Of a DNA stretch of 64,000 nucleotides, positions 42,932 to 51,918 are shown one piece after another. The notes beneath the pieces are model-generated. The model saw only the letters and a list, made by a program, of their open reading frames with translations. It was not told where the DNA came from and ran no database searches. Positions within the stretch are counted from its first letter, which is position 1. Each line of letters begins with the position of its first letter. Source of the DNA: Erythrobacter sp. (lineage in GTDB: Bacteria > Pseudomonadota > Alphaproteobacteria > Sphingomonadales > Sphingomonadaceae); assembly GCF_030066995.1 (NCBI RefSeq), contig NZ_JASJAP010000002.1, positions 372,001-436,000 on the forward strand. Direction: 5' to 3'. Both the position numbers and the translations under genes were made by a program.

Positions 42932-43204
42932 ATGAGCTGGCTGGTTGTCTTTGTCGCGATTCTCGGGGTTGTGAACTTTGCTCTGCACCGCGCGGTTCTC
43001 GAAAGCGATCACCCCTTGCTTAGCCAAATGCCCGATTTTCTCGGTTCGATCGGCGGTCGGTTGAGCCTGATCGCTGAGTTCGCTGTGCTGCTCGCGGCCA
43101 TGCTGCTCACCGCGAACGGCTGGCCGGAGCTGGCGTGGGCGTATCTTGCCTACAGCGCGCTCAATGGTATGGCCGCCTGGCTTGTCTTGCGCCGACGCGC
43201 GTGA
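42932..43204 (+). CDS. Small three-helix membrane protein
   Basis: This 90-residue protein has three hydrophobic helices (about residues 2-20, 41-60 and 65-84). No family was recognised. The ATG at 42932 is used, but a GTG at 42923 is possible and neither has a strong ribosome binding site. It precedes the metallophosphoesterase gene by 36 bp on the same strand. Confidence 0.6.
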   Translation: MSWLVVFVAILGVVNFALHRAVLESDHPLLSQMPDFLGSIGGRLSLIAEFAVLLAAMLLTANGWPELAWAYLAYSALNGMAAWLVLRRRA

Positions 43205-43240
43205 TGCGGGCGGCGGGTTAAACGTCCAGCGGATCAGGTC

Positions 43241-43996
43241 ATGCCGACGCGGTTATTCCATATCAGCGATGTCCATTTCGGGATCGAGGACCGCGCGGCC
43301 CTTGCCGAGGTCGAACGCGCGATCGCCGACGAGCGACCCGATGCCCTGGTGTGCACCGGAGATCTGACGCAGCGCGCGACCCACAGACAATACGCCTCAG
43401 CCGCTGAGTGGTTTGGCCGGTTCGACATTCCGGTTTGGCTGGATGTCGGCAACCACGACATGCCCTATTACAATTTGTGGGAGCGCTTCAAAGAGCCGTA
43501 TCGCCGCTATAACGCCCTGCGCCGCGCGGTGGCGGTGGACGTATTCGAGACCGATGATCTTGTCTTGATCCCACTCAGAACGACGGTGCCGGCGCAGAAG
43601 CGCTGGCCGTGGTCGGATGGAGTGGTCACTTCCCATTCGATTGCGGCGACCCTTGTTGCGATTGAGCCCTTCGAGGCCGACTCGCGTACAGTGATAGTGA
43701 CAGCGCACCACCCCCTGCATGGTCCCGAGATTGACGGCCCCACGTCGACGATTGGTGGTAATGAGGCGTTCGCGCGCCTCGTCGAAAGCGGAATGGACGC
43801 GATAATGACAGGGCATATCCACACCCCCTTCAACGAGAGGCGGCGCGCGGGCGAGGGGAGCGCTCAGGTGATCGGCGCGGGCACTCTGTCGACGCGCCTG
43901 CGCCACGGCGCGCCCCCATCGTACAACGTGCTGACGTGCGCGCGCGGAGAGGGCGACATAGCGGTCGAAACCCGCACAATCCCCGTTGTGTTATGA
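43241..43996 (+). CDS. Metallophosphoesterase, class III phosphodiesterase-like
   Basis: This 251-residue protein has the full set of calcineurin-like metal motifs: HISDVHFG (D-x-H), CTGDLTQ, VGNHD, TAHHPL and GHIHTPF. The layout resembles cyclic nucleotide phosphodiesterase CpdA. The substrate cannot be read from the sequence. No signal peptide is seen, so it is cytoplasmic. Confidence 0.88.
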   Translation: MPTRLFHISDVHFGIEDRAALAEVERAIADERPDALVCTGDLTQRATHRQYASAAEWFGRFDIPVWLDVGNHDMPYYNLWERFKEPYRRYNALRRAVAVDVFETDDLVLIPLRTTVPAQKRWPWSDGVVTSHSIAATLVAIEPFEADSRTVIVTAHHPLHGPEIDGPTSTIGGNEAFARLVESGMDAIMTGHIHTPFNERRRAGEGSAQVIGAGTLSTRLRHGAPPSYNVLTCARGEGDIAVETRTIPVVL

Positions 43997-44244
43997 TCGC
44001 GGCCAGAGAGTGGCCCAGGCTTTATCGGCGAGCCGCCAGGTAAACATAGCGCGCAACCGGTTAACCGTTTTTGGCGGACCCTCCTTAACTCGATTTAAGC
44101 CATATTTCGATCGAGCGGCGGCATCGGTGGTTGCTTCCACTGGTCTGGCGTCTGGTCGCCTGAACCGTTGTTGATCGGACGCAAGACTGCGCGATCCGCG
44201 CGCGCGAAAGGGGCTTTGCGCTCTTTGGATGTGTGGAGTTCATC

Positions 44245-44436
44245 ATGTTGAAAGCGCTTGCCCTGGGGACGATCCTTACCGGCACGATTGCTCTTGTCAT
44301 CGGGTCGCAAGGCTCGAGCGCGGGCCCACTCGCGGTCCACGCGATGGCTGTGGGGGATGCCCGGATTTACTGGTCCTGGCCGATGTTTGCGGCGGGCACG
44401 GGCCTATCATGGGGCATCATGTGGCTCCAACGATGA
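44245..44436 (+). CDS. Short membrane protein, 63 residues
   Basis: Two hydrophobic segments are present: residues 3-22 (KALALGTILTGTIALVIGS) and about 45-61 (SWPMFAAGTGLSWGIMW). GGAG at 44235-44238 lies six bases before the ATG, which supports translation. The 248-bp upstream gap contains GGTTAACC and TTAACTCGATTTAA, which recall CtrA half sites. The family is unknown. Confidence 0.55.
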   Translation: MLKALALGTILTGTIALVIGSQGSSAGPLAVHAMAVGDARIYWSWPMFAAGTGLSWGIMWLQR

Positions 44437-44492
44437 GCCAAGGGGAGCGGCCTTTCAGGTCGGGCACAAAGAAGAGCGTGTCATGAAAGAAA

Positions 44493-44520
44493 GGCGGCCT
44501 CCCGCGTTGGAGAGGCCGCC
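44493..44520 (-). terminator. Rho-independent terminator after rpsI
   Basis: GGCGGCCTC at 44493-44501 pairs perfectly with GAGGCCGCC at 44512-44520. On the minus strand it is followed by TTTCTTTC. It lies 29 bp past the rpsI stop and ends the rplM-rpsI transcript. Confidence 0.88.
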
Positions 44521-44549
44521 CGTCCTGCAATCGCGTATGGTGGCGCGTT

Positions 44550-45092
44550 TTAGCGCTTCGAGAACTGGAAGCTGCGGCGGGCCTTCGCACGACCGTACTT
44601 CTTACGCTCGACCACGCGGCTGTCGCGTGTCAGGAAGCCGGCTGCTTTCACGACGCCGCGCAGCTCTGGCTCGTATTTGGTCAGCGCCTGGCTGATGCCG
44701 TGCTTGACCGCGCCGGCCTGGCCTGAGAGCCCGCCGCCTTTGACGGTAGCGACAACATCGTACTGACCCTGGCGATCGGTGATCGTGAAGGGCTGGTCGA
44801 TGATGAGGCGCAGGGTCGGACGCGCAAAGTACACTTCCTGATCGCGGCCATTGATGGTGACCTTGCCAGTGCCCGGCTTCAGCCAGACGCGCGCGGTTGC
44901 GTCCTTACGGCGACCGGTCGCATAGGCGCGGCCTTGCGCGTCCAGTTCCTGCTCGCGCAGCGGCGCGCCAGGCTGAGTCGATGCGTTCTGAGCGATTTCA
45001 GCCGCGTCGGCTGCGGGTGCATCGCCCGCGATCTCCTTGAGATCGGACAGGTCGTTCACGGTTTCCCCGGAAGTGTTAGCGTTGTCGGCCAT
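44550..45092 (-). CDS. rpsI: 30S ribosomal protein S9
   Basis: S9 contacts the P-site tRNA with its C-terminal tail. The 180-residue protein has the conserved core from about residue 55 ([20 protein letters not shown] to RRSFQFSKR, including the terminal SKR). It also has an N-terminal acidic, Ala-rich extension of about 50 residues not found in E. coli S9. The start overlaps the rplM stop (TAATG). Confidence 0.97.
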   Translation of the reverse strand: MADNANTSGETVNDLSDLKEIAGDAPAADAAEIAQNASTQPGAPLREQELDAQGRAYATGRRKDATARVWLKPGTGKVTINGRDQEVYFARPTLRLIIDQPFTITDRQGQYDVVATVKGGGLSGQAGAVKHGISQALTKYEPELRGVVKAAGFLTRDSRVVERKKYGRAKARRSFQFSKR

Positions 45093-45571
45093 TATGCGGA
45101 CACCTTGTTCTTGCGATTCATCGAAGCGACGTCGAGCGTCTTGGGCTTCTGCCCGTCATGCGGATGCTCGGTCCCGGCGTAGAGGTGCAGCGCCTTCATC
45201 TGCTGCCGCCCCAGCGGTCCACGCGGGATCATGCGCTCGACGGCCTTTTCCAGCACGCGCTCGGGAAAGCGACCTTCAAGAACCTTCTGAGGCGTCGTTT
45301 CCTTGATGCCACCAGGGTGGCCCGTGTGCTTGTAGTAGACCTTGTCGGTCGTCTTGTTGCCGGTGAATTTCACCTTGTCGACGTTGATCACGATAACATG
45401 ATCGCCGCAATCGACATGCGGGGTGTAGCTCGGCTTGTGCTTGCCGCGCAGGATGTTGGCGATGATCGAGGCAAGGCGGCCTACAACAAGGCTGTCCGCA
45501 TCGATGATGTGCCACTCTTTTTCGACTTCGGCCGGCTTGATCGACCGCGTCTGCGTGCTGAGCGCTTTCAT
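45092..45571 (-). CDS. rplM: 50S ribosomal protein L13
   Basis: L13 is an early-assembling large-subunit protein. The 159-residue protein has [31 protein letters not shown] and [18 protein letters not shown], with [27 protein letters not shown] near the end. It is the first gene of rplM-rpsI. Confidence 0.97.
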   Translation of the reverse strand: MKALSTQTRSIKPAEVEKEWHIIDADSLVVGRLASIIANILRGKHKPSYTPHVDCGDHVIVINVDKVKFTGNKTTDKVYYKHTGHPGGIKETTPQKVLEGRFPERVLEKAVERMIPRGPLGRQQMKALHLYAGTEHPHDGQKPKTLDVASMNRKNKVSA

Positions 45572-45728
45572 GGTTTTGTCCTTAAAGCGATGAACTGAAA
45601 GCGATGCGAGAGAGCCCGGTGGCCTTGCATCGCGAATCGCGTGGCGGCGTCGTACGACCGCATTTGCGAAGTGGCGCGCATTTGTGGCGAAAGAGCGCTT
45701 AAGTCAAGCAAAAGGGGGGGTTAGCGGA

Positions 45729-45746
45729 GAGGTAAAATAATACCTC
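45729..45746. promoter_or_regulatory. Inverted repeat GAGGTA-N6-TACCTC in the rplM upstream gap
   Basis: Perfect 6-bp arms surround AAATAA in the 240-bp gap (45572-45811) between rplM and a convergently oriented neighbour end. A run of seven G lies just before it. Role unknown: it could be an operator or a weak terminator of the 45812 gene. The rest of the gap shows no gene. Confidence 0.3.
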
Positions 45747-45811
45747 CAAAATCCAAAGGGCTCTCCCCGCGCGTGTTTGATCAACTAACTCGCGCCGCTT
45801 CGGCCTCTCGA

Positions 45812-46543
45812 TCACGCCACAACCAGCGACCAGTCCTCGCTCGATCGACGCTCGCTCTCACCGATCCGTGTGACGACCTCGCGCCGGGCTATGTCGAGCA
45901 ATGTGGAGCCTTCTTGAGCTCTCGCCCTCCAATTGACTTCGAACTCCCCGTAGCCGCCATCGGGCAAGGCCACGCGGCGGACATCGTGGAATGGTGTGGT
46001 TGAGGGACAGAACAGATCTCCGGGCAGCTGGTCGAGCAGCGAGGACCCCGCGCGTTGCAATTGCGCGAGATACCGCGCTTGCTGCGCTGCGCTGTCGCCG
46101 GAGAGGCCCTCTTCCTCAAAAATGGCCTCCGCAACCTTGATTGCGTTATTGACGCTGGCGCGGGTCGTCAGCTGCCCGGCTGCCACAATCGTTCCGTCCG
46201 GCGAAAGGAGTATCGGCCACATCTTGTGGGTGGAACGCTCCCTTTCAATCTGACTCAGGCGCGCAAGCTTGGGCGGAGCCTCGACCGAGACTGAGGCTTG
46301 CTGGCCCATTACGGCAACGCCGCGGCTTTGTTGCGCAAACGTAACACGCCAGCTTCGTGTGACGACGACCGCCTGCCCATCGCGCAGGCCGCGAGAAAGC
46401 CGACGGGTGAGTGTGCAGGTGCCGCTAGGCCAGGCGACCGACTGCGCGGCAAGCAGTGAAGTGGGAAACGGCGCTGCGCCACAGGCAAGCGCGCCCATCG
46501 TGAACAGCCATGCATGCCGACGCGTAAGCCCATCTGCGATCAT
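45812..46543 (-). CDS. Secreted hypothetical protein
   Basis: This 243-residue protein starts with a signal-like sequence carrying twin Arg (TRRHAWLFTMGALACG). No family was recognised. The middle contains RERSTHKMWPILLSPDGTIVAAGQ, a helix with an LSGDSAAQQARYLAQL stretch, and a C-terminal region with FEVNWRARA. GAGGA precedes the ATG. It lies 47 bp downstream of cutA on the same strand and may be the last gene of ctaA-cutA. Confidence 0.65.
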   Translation of the reverse strand: MIADGLTRRHAWLFTMGALACGAAPFPTSLLAAQSVAWPSGTCTLTRRLSRGLRDGQAVVVTRSWRVTFAQQSRGVAVMGQQASVSVEAPPKLARLSQIERERSTHKMWPILLSPDGTIVAAGQLTTRASVNNAIKVAEAIFEEEGLSGDSAAQQARYLAQLQRAGSSLLDQLPGDLFCPSTTPFHDVRRVALPDGGYGEFEVNWRARAQEGSTLLDIARREVVTRIGESERRSSEDWSLVVA

Positions 46544-46590
46544 AGGCTTCCTCGATTAAAGCCCAACCCCATGACGCCGCACGGTCCCTC

Positions 46591-46923
46591 TTAGCGGGTC
46601 TGCTCGGAAATCCACGCCAGGGTGTCAGGATGCGCTGCGTCGCAAATCGTCGCTATAATGACGGGAGTTTCGTAAGGATGCAACGCGTGCAACCGATTTA
46701 CCGCTCTCTTCAGAGCTTCGGCGGTCGTTTTAAACAGAGCCGCAGTCTCGCTCGCGCATTCGCGCTGCCCTTTCCAAAGAAAGACCGATTCGATCGGACC
46801 AAGAAGGTTGGCGCAAGCGATCAAACCTTCATCCAGCAGCGTTCCGGCGATTGCGCGCGCTGTCTCGGCGTCTGGCAAGGGCGAGTAGATAAGAGCGGCA
46901 CGGGTCGCCTCGCCGGTCGTCAT
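46591..46923 (-). CDS. cutA: Divalent-cation tolerance protein CutA
   Basis: CutA is a small trimeric protein linked to metal tolerance. The 110-residue protein has [43 protein letters not shown] and HPYETPVII, the hallmark of the family. The ATG at 46923 overlaps the ctaA stop (ATGA). Its real role in this operon is not clear. Confidence 0.93.
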   Translation of the reverse strand: MTTGEATRAALIYSPLPDAETARAIAGTLLDEGLIACANLLGPIESVFLWKGQRECASETAALFKTTAEALKRAVNRLHALHPYETPVIIATICDAAHPDTLAWISEQTR

Positions 46924-48014
46924 GCGGCCACGCGCCGGGCCTGGCTCGCGATGCCATCGATATGCATCGCCCAGGCGGTCGCCGCGACCGTCAGCGCGCC
47001 GATCAATTGGTGAGCGGAGGCGAGCCACAGATTGACCCCGCTCAACACGGTACCAATTCCAAGAAGCACCATCGCACCAACCGCAGCGTGAAGCGAAATC
47101 GAGGCGCGTCGATCGCGCAGCCGCACACGCCGGGCCAGCCAGACGAGCGCAACGACAGCCACCCACGCCCACCATCTATGGAGAAAATGAAGCAGCGTTG
47201 GGTCGCTTGTGAACATGGTGAAGACGCCCGGCGACCAGTCCAGCTCCGGGACCAGGCGGTCTTCGTACATGAAGGGCCAGCTGTAGGAGGCGTGCCCCGC
47301 GTTGAGCCCGGCAACCCAGGCGCCAAGCAGCAGCTGCACGAACAGCACGCCCGCTACGATCGCTCCGCCGGGCGTCAGCGGCGCCGGGCTGACGCCGGGC
47401 TCGCGAGCCAGGCGGCGCATGTCGCGGGCGGTCCACACCAGAGCCGCCAGGAGCGTGAGCGCGGTCAAAAGGTGCAAGGACAGGCGAAAATGGCTCACAT
47501 CGGTCATGTCGCCCACAAGCCCGGACTGGACCATCAGCCAGCCGAAAAACCCTTGCAGACCGCCGAGCGCGAGCAGTCCAATCAGCCGCGGCTTGAACCC
47601 CGCTGGAATAGCGCCGCGCACCCAGAACCAAACCAGCGGCAGCGCGTAGACCAAGCCAACCATCCGCGCCAACAGCCGGTGAAACCACTCCCAGAAATAG
47701 ATGAACTGGAAGTCTGCCAGCGTCATTCCGCCAACGCCGGCCTCGAGCCGGTATTCGGGCGTCGCGCGATACTTTGCGAACTCGGCCTGCCAGGCGTCTT
47801 CGCTCAATGGCGGAAGAATTCCAGTTGCGACTTCCCATTCGGTGATCGAGAGACCGCTTTCGGTAAGGCGCGTGATGCCGCCGACAAAAACGATCAACAC
47901 GACCAAAGCGGCCGTCACCTCGAGCCATCTTGCGAGCGCGAGTGGGCGCGCGCGAGATGTCCCGTGCGAACTCGTGGCAATGGGGTTGGCTTGCTGGGCG
48001 GCGGTCGTGGCCAT
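46920..48014 (-). CDS. ctaA: Haem A synthase (COX15/CtaA)
   Basis: CtaA oxidises the C8 methyl of haem O to make haem A for aa3-type cytochrome oxidases. The 364-residue membrane protein has eight predicted helices. It also has [26 protein letters not shown], the haem-binding His pairs ([40 protein letters not shown]) and [14 protein letters not shown] segments. It is divergent from thiSG. Its presence implies an aa3 oxidase elsewhere in the genome. Confidence 0.95.
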   Translation of the reverse strand: MATTAAQQANPIATSSHGTSRARPLALARWLEVTAALVVLIVFVGGITRLTESGLSITEWEVATGILPPLSEDAWQAEFAKYRATPEYRLEAGVGGMTLADFQFIYFWEWFHRLLARMVGLVYALPLVWFWVRGAIPAGFKPRLIGLLALGGLQGFFGWLMVQSGLVGDMTDVSHFRLSLHLLTALTLLAALVWTARDMRRLAREPGVSPAPLTPGGAIVAGVLFVQLLLGAWVAGLNAGHASYSWPFMYEDRLVPELDWSPGVFTMFTSDPTLLHFLHRWWAWVAVVALVWLARRVRLRDRRASISLHAAVGAMVLLGIGTVLSGVNLWLASAHQLIGALTVAATAWAMHIDGIASQARRVAA

Positions 48015-48143
48015 GCGTTGCTAAATGTGCCCAGCCTCTCGCCAGCGCAAGATCATTTGCAACAAACCGCGATGCGCTCTTCGCAAGCGAAAGGCGAGAA
48101 ACTGCCGGTTGCGCCTCGGGGCAGGGTGGCTATCTCGGACCGT

Positions 48144-49136
48144 ATGAGCAAGACCATCACCTTGAACGGCGAGACTCGCCGCACGCAGGCTGCAACCGTG
48201 GCCGAACTTGTCCGCGAACTCGATCTTGCGCCGGAAAAGGTCGCGGTGGAACGCAACGGCGAAATCGCGCCGCGCTCGACGCTTGAGACTGCGGCGCTTG
48301 CCGAAGGCGACGTTCTCGAGATTGTGCACTTTGTGGGAGGGGGCGACCACGCCGCGTCGGCGGCGGCGGCGGACACGTGGAGTGTCGCTGGGAAGACATT
48401 CACCTCGCGGCTGATTGTCGGCACGGGCAAGTACAAGGATTTCGAGCAGAACGCCGCCGCCCTTGAAGCGAGCGGGGCCGAGATTGTGACCGTGGCGGTG
48501 CGCCGCGTTAATGTAACAGATCCCAAAGCGCCAAGGCTCACCGATTTCATCGATCCCAAGAAGGTCACTTATCTTCCCAACACCGCCGGCTGTTTTACGG
48601 GCGAAGAGGCGGTGCGCACCCTTCGATTGGCGCGCGAAGCGGGAGGATGGGATCTTGTGAAGCTCGAAGTCCTGGGGGAAGCCCGCACGCTTTATCCGGA
48701 CATGCGCGAGACGCTGACCGCGTGCGAGACCCTGGCGAACGAAGGTTTTCACCCGATGGTCTATTGCGTCGATGATCCCATTGCCGCCAAGCAGCTGGAA
48801 GACGCAGGCGCAGTCGCCATCATGCCGCTAGGCGCGCCGATCGGCTCCGGGCTGGGTATTCAGAACCAGGTGACCATCCGGCTGATCGTCGAAGGCGCAA
48901 AGGTGCCGGTGCTCGTCGATGCCGGCGTCGGCACGGCTTCGGACGCTGCCGTGGGTATGGAATTGGGCTGCGACGGCATTCTGATGAACACCGCGATTGC
49001 TGAAGCCAAAGACCCGATCCGCATGGCGCGCGCCATGAAGCTGGCGGTCGAGGCGGGACGCGAGGCGTATCTCGCCGGACGCATGGGGCGACGCAGATAC
49101 GCTGACCCCAGCAGCCCGCTTGCCGGATTGATCTAG
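48144..49136 (+). CDS. thiSG: ThiS-ThiG fusion: sulfur carrier and thiazole synthase
   Basis: ThiS donates sulfur as a C-terminal thiocarboxylate and ThiG builds the thiazole phosphate of thiamine. This 330-residue protein joins the two. ThiS is at residues 1-66 ([14 protein letters not shown], ending VHFVGGG). A short Ala-rich linker follows, then ThiG from about 76 ([13 protein letters not shown], with the Schiff-base Lys in [15 protein letters not shown], and [15 protein letters not shown]). The ATG at 48144 begins ThiS. The very long open frame upstream is antisense to ctaA. No TPP riboswitch was seen upstream. Fusions of this kind are known in annotation (PRK11840-type). Confidence 0.93.
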   Translation: MSKTITLNGETRRTQAATVAELVRELDLAPEKVAVERNGEIAPRSTLETAALAEGDVLEIVHFVGGGDHAASAAAADTWSVAGKTFTSRLIVGTGKYKDFEQNAAALEASGAEIVTVAVRRVNVTDPKAPRLTDFIDPKKVTYLPNTAGCFTGEEAVRTLRLAREAGGWDLVKLEVLGEARTLYPDMRETLTACETLANEGFHPMVYCVDDPIAAKQLEDAGAVAIMPLGAPIGSGLGIQNQVTIRLIVEGAKVPVLVDAGVGTASDAAVGMELGCDGILMNTAIAEAKDPIRMARAMKLAVEAGREAYLAGRMGRRRYADPSSPLAGLI

Positions 49137-49231
49137 GTCCTGCCAACGTCGCCCGGTGTGAAATTCTCCGCGCGGCTTACCTGTTATTAACTACGTTTCG
49201 CGATGCTCCTCCAGCAACAGGAGGCAAGAGC

Positions 49232-49762
49232 GTGACGCTGGCGAGCACATCAATCGCGACCATTAACGAGATGCGCGAATTCGCGAGCTTCGAGCCCGCC
49301 GAGCAACGCTACATCAAACGCGCGCTCGACATCGGGCTTGCTCGTGGTGATGCCTTCAAGCTGTGGGGCAAGAGCGAAGAAGAGAACACTTCGATCCGTC
49401 GTCAGTACGTTGTCTATCAGGATATGAAGGCGCTGCGCCAGAGCGTGCCCAGGGCTGGTGCGATTTCCGAAGTCGAGCGCTTCATCGCCAAATGTCTTCG
49501 CCTCGCGGTCTTCGACTTGGGCGAAGAGGGGATTTCGAGCTTTTCTGCGTTCCGTTTCCTCTATGAGCGTTTGCTGAGCGCCGAAGTTCGCCCCTATCTG
49601 CCCTCCCTTTTCTGCGCCGCTGCGGCGCAACCCATGATCCGTCCCGCCCAGCGCAAGCTTCTGCTTCAATCGCTGAGCGAAGCCGCAGCGACAGCGCCTG
49701 GCTGGTCGACGCGCGCGCCGACCTTCTATCCGGAATGCATCGAAGACGCCGAGGCGGTTTGA
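49232..49762 (+). CDS. Hypothetical helical protein
   Basis: This 176-residue protein is not recognised. It is predicted mostly helical, without signal peptide or membrane helix. The N-terminus reads LASTSIATINEMREFASF and the middle carries WGKSEEENTSIRRQYVVYQDM. The GTG at 49232 is well supported by CAGGAGG at 49218-49224. It is a single-gene unit between thiSG and the convergent acyl-CoA synthetase. Confidence 0.65.
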   Translation: MTLASTSIATINEMREFASFEPAEQRYIKRALDIGLARGDAFKLWGKSEEENTSIRRQYVVYQDMKALRQSVPRAGAISEVERFIAKCLRLAVFDLGEEGISSFSAFRFLYERLLSAEVRPYLPSLFCAAAAQPMIRPAQRKLLLQSLSEAAATAPGWSTRAPTFYPECIEDAEAV

Positions 49763-49886
49763 GCCCATCTGCGGGCTGCTCCGCGCCTGCCCTCAGCCAG
49801 AGGTCCTGTCGGCTGCGACAAAGCCTTACAAGCCGCTTGGGTCTCGGGCCCGGCGGCGGTCTTCGAAGTCTCGCAGAAGCGATGCC

Positions 49887-51740
49887 TCAATACATCGCGT
49901 CGATCCGCTCCTGATACCGGTTGCGGATCTTGTGGCGGCGGATTTTCATGCTTGGCGTCATTTCCTCGTTCTCGATTGCGAAGGCTTCGTCCGCAAACTC
50001 GAATTTGCGAACCTTCTCGATCACCGAGAGATCCTTGTTCGTGCGATCGACCGCTGCGCGCACCGCCTTCTTGAATTCGGGCAGATCGAGCAGCGCCTTG
50101 AGGTCGAACTTCTTCCCGTTCGCCCTCGCCCATTCGAGAGCCCATTCCGCGTCCGGGACGATCAGGCCGACCACATAGGGGCGCTTGTCGCCACTCACCA
50201 TCGCCTGCGCTATCTCGGGCTGTAGGGTGAGCATGCCCTCGATCTTCTGCGGCGCGACGTTGTCGCCCTTGTCGTTGACGATCATGTCCTTCTTGCGGTC
50301 GGTGATTACGATCCGGCCTTTTTCGTCGAGGTGTCCGATATCGCCCGTGTGCAGCCAGCCATCCTTGATCGTGCGCTGGGTTTCGGCGGCGTTCTGCCAG
50401 TATCCGTGCATCACCAGCTCACCGCGGCACAGGATTTCGCCATCTTCGGCGATGCGCACCTCGACGCCCCGCAAAGGCGGACCAACCGTGTCCATCTTGA
50501 GCCCGACCGCCGGGCGGTTGCAGCTGATGACGGGGCCGCTCTCGGTCTGCCCGTAGCCCTGGAGCATGGTGAGACCCATTGCGTCAAAAAAGTTGCCGAC
50601 CTCCGGGTTCAAGGGTGCGCCGCCTGAAACCATGGCCTTGATGCGCCCGCCGAATTTCTTGCGGATTTTCGGGCGAAGAGCCTTCTCGATAACGAAGTCC
50701 ATGGGCTTGTCCCGCTTGCGCGTCTTGCCCTCTTCGCTCTTGTCGGCGATCTTGATTGCGCTTCCCAGAAGGAAATTGGCAAGTTTGCCCTGCTTCTCGA
50801 CCTGTTTCATGATCCGCGTGCGCAGCACTTCGAACAGGCGCGGCACCACGACCATGATCGTCGGCCGGGTGTCCTCGATGTTGGATGCGAGCTTTTCCAG
50901 CCCTTCCGAATAGTAGATTTCCGCCCCCACGGCGATCGGGAGATAGAGACCGCCCGTGTGCTCATAGGCGTGGCTGAGGGGCAGAAAAGACAAGAACCGC
51001 TCATCCTGAATGCCAAAATCGTTGAGCAGGACTTCGCTCGCGCCCGCCACGTTGCACAGGATGGCTCCGTGGTGCTGCATGACCCCGCGCGGTGCGCCGC
51101 CGGTACCGCTTGTGTAAATGAGGCAGGCGGTGTCGTCGCGCGCGACGCTGGACATCCGGGCCTCGACCGCCTTTCGCGCTGCCGCCGCATCGCCTTGGAG
51201 CATCGCGCTCCAGTCGTGGTAATCAAAGCCCGGTGATTGCTGACGGTTGAGGTTCTCGATCCCGACAACATAATCGACAAGCCCGGTCCGCCCGATTGCG
51301 CCGACCAGCGGCCCGAGCAGCTTTTCGGTCGAGACAATCACGACCCGCGCTCCCGAATTGTCGAGGATGTGGGCGTGGTCGCGTTCCGTGTTCGTGACGT
51401 AGGTGGGCACAGAAATGCACCCGGCTGCCATCACCGCAAGGTCCGCGATGCACCATTCGGGGCGGTTCTCGGAAACCAGCGCGACCCGATCTCCTTCGTT
51501 CAGGCCCAGCCCGCGAAGCGCCTCGGCCAGCAGGCACACCTGGTCCGCCGCTTCGGCCCAGCTGATTGTCTCCCATGCGCCGTTGTCCTTGCGTCCGAGA
51601 AACGGGGCCGAGCCTTTCTGACCGGCGCGCGTGAGGAACAGCTCGACAAGATTGTTGGCGCGGTCGATCTCTTGCAGGATCGGATGATCGCTTGGATCGA
51701 CAATGGGCGGGGCGGAGGATTGCGATTGTGGGGCGTGCAC
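49887..51740 (-). CDS. AMP-dependent long-chain acyl-CoA synthetase
   Basis: The enzyme adenylates a fatty acid and transfers it to CoA. The 617-residue protein has the AMP-binding P-loop TACLIYTSGTGGAPRGVMQHH, the motif MLQGYGQTESGP, and WLHTGDIGHLDEKGRIVITDRKKDMI with the hinge region. It closely resembles FadD15-type synthetases. GTG is the start, with GGAGGAGAGGAG upstream at long spacing. It may serve beta-oxidation with the acyl-CoA dehydrogenase at 3.7 kb, but they are not linked. Confidence 0.93.
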   Translation of the reverse strand: MHAPQSQSSAPPIVDPSDHPILQEIDRANNLVELFLTRAGQKGSAPFLGRKDNGAWETISWAEAADQVCLLAEALRGLGLNEGDRVALVSENRPEWCIADLAVMAAGCISVPTYVTNTERDHAHILDNSGARVVIVSTEKLLGPLVGAIGRTGLVDYVVGIENLNRQQSPGFDYHDWSAMLQGDAAAARKAVEARMSSVARDDTACLIYTSGTGGAPRGVMQHHGAILCNVAGASEVLLNDFGIQDERFLSFLPLSHAYEHTGGLYLPIAVGAEIYYSEGLEKLASNIEDTRPTIMVVVPRLFEVLRTRIMKQVEKQGKLANFLLGSAIKIADKSEEGKTRKRDKPMDFVIEKALRPKIRKKFGGRIKAMVSGGAPLNPEVGNFFDAMGLTMLQGYGQTESGPVISCNRPAVGLKMDTVGPPLRGVEVRIAEDGEILCRGELVMHGYWQNAAETQRTIKDGWLHTGDIGHLDEKGRIVITDRKKDMIVNDKGDNVAPQKIEGMLTLQPEIAQAMVSGDKRPYVVGLIVPDAEWALEWARANGKKFDLKALLDLPEFKKAVRAAVDRTNKDLSVIEKVRKFEFADEAFAIENEEMTPSMKIRRHKIRNRYQERIDAMY

Positions 51741-51918
51741 GGGGCGTTGGCTCCTCTCCTCCGGCGCTTGGGCGCGGAGGACTTAAAAAGCGGGTTTGCA
51801 ACTGTAGCTCAGATTTCAAATTAGGCGCTGTTGGCCGTAGCGGCAAGCGCGAGCGCGACGCCCATCCGGCCTGCAATGCCGGCTTTCGCTACCTATTCAG
51901 CGGCTTGTAAGCGGACAA

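Noticed and set aside
46962..48143. Long plus-strand open frame fused in frame to thiSG
   Set aside because: It is antisense to ctaA and cutA, has low-complexity composition and no family match. Only the part from 48144 is real.
48015..48143. TPP riboswitch before thiSG
   Set aside because: The conserved TPP elements were not found and the gap is short and shared with divergent ctaA.
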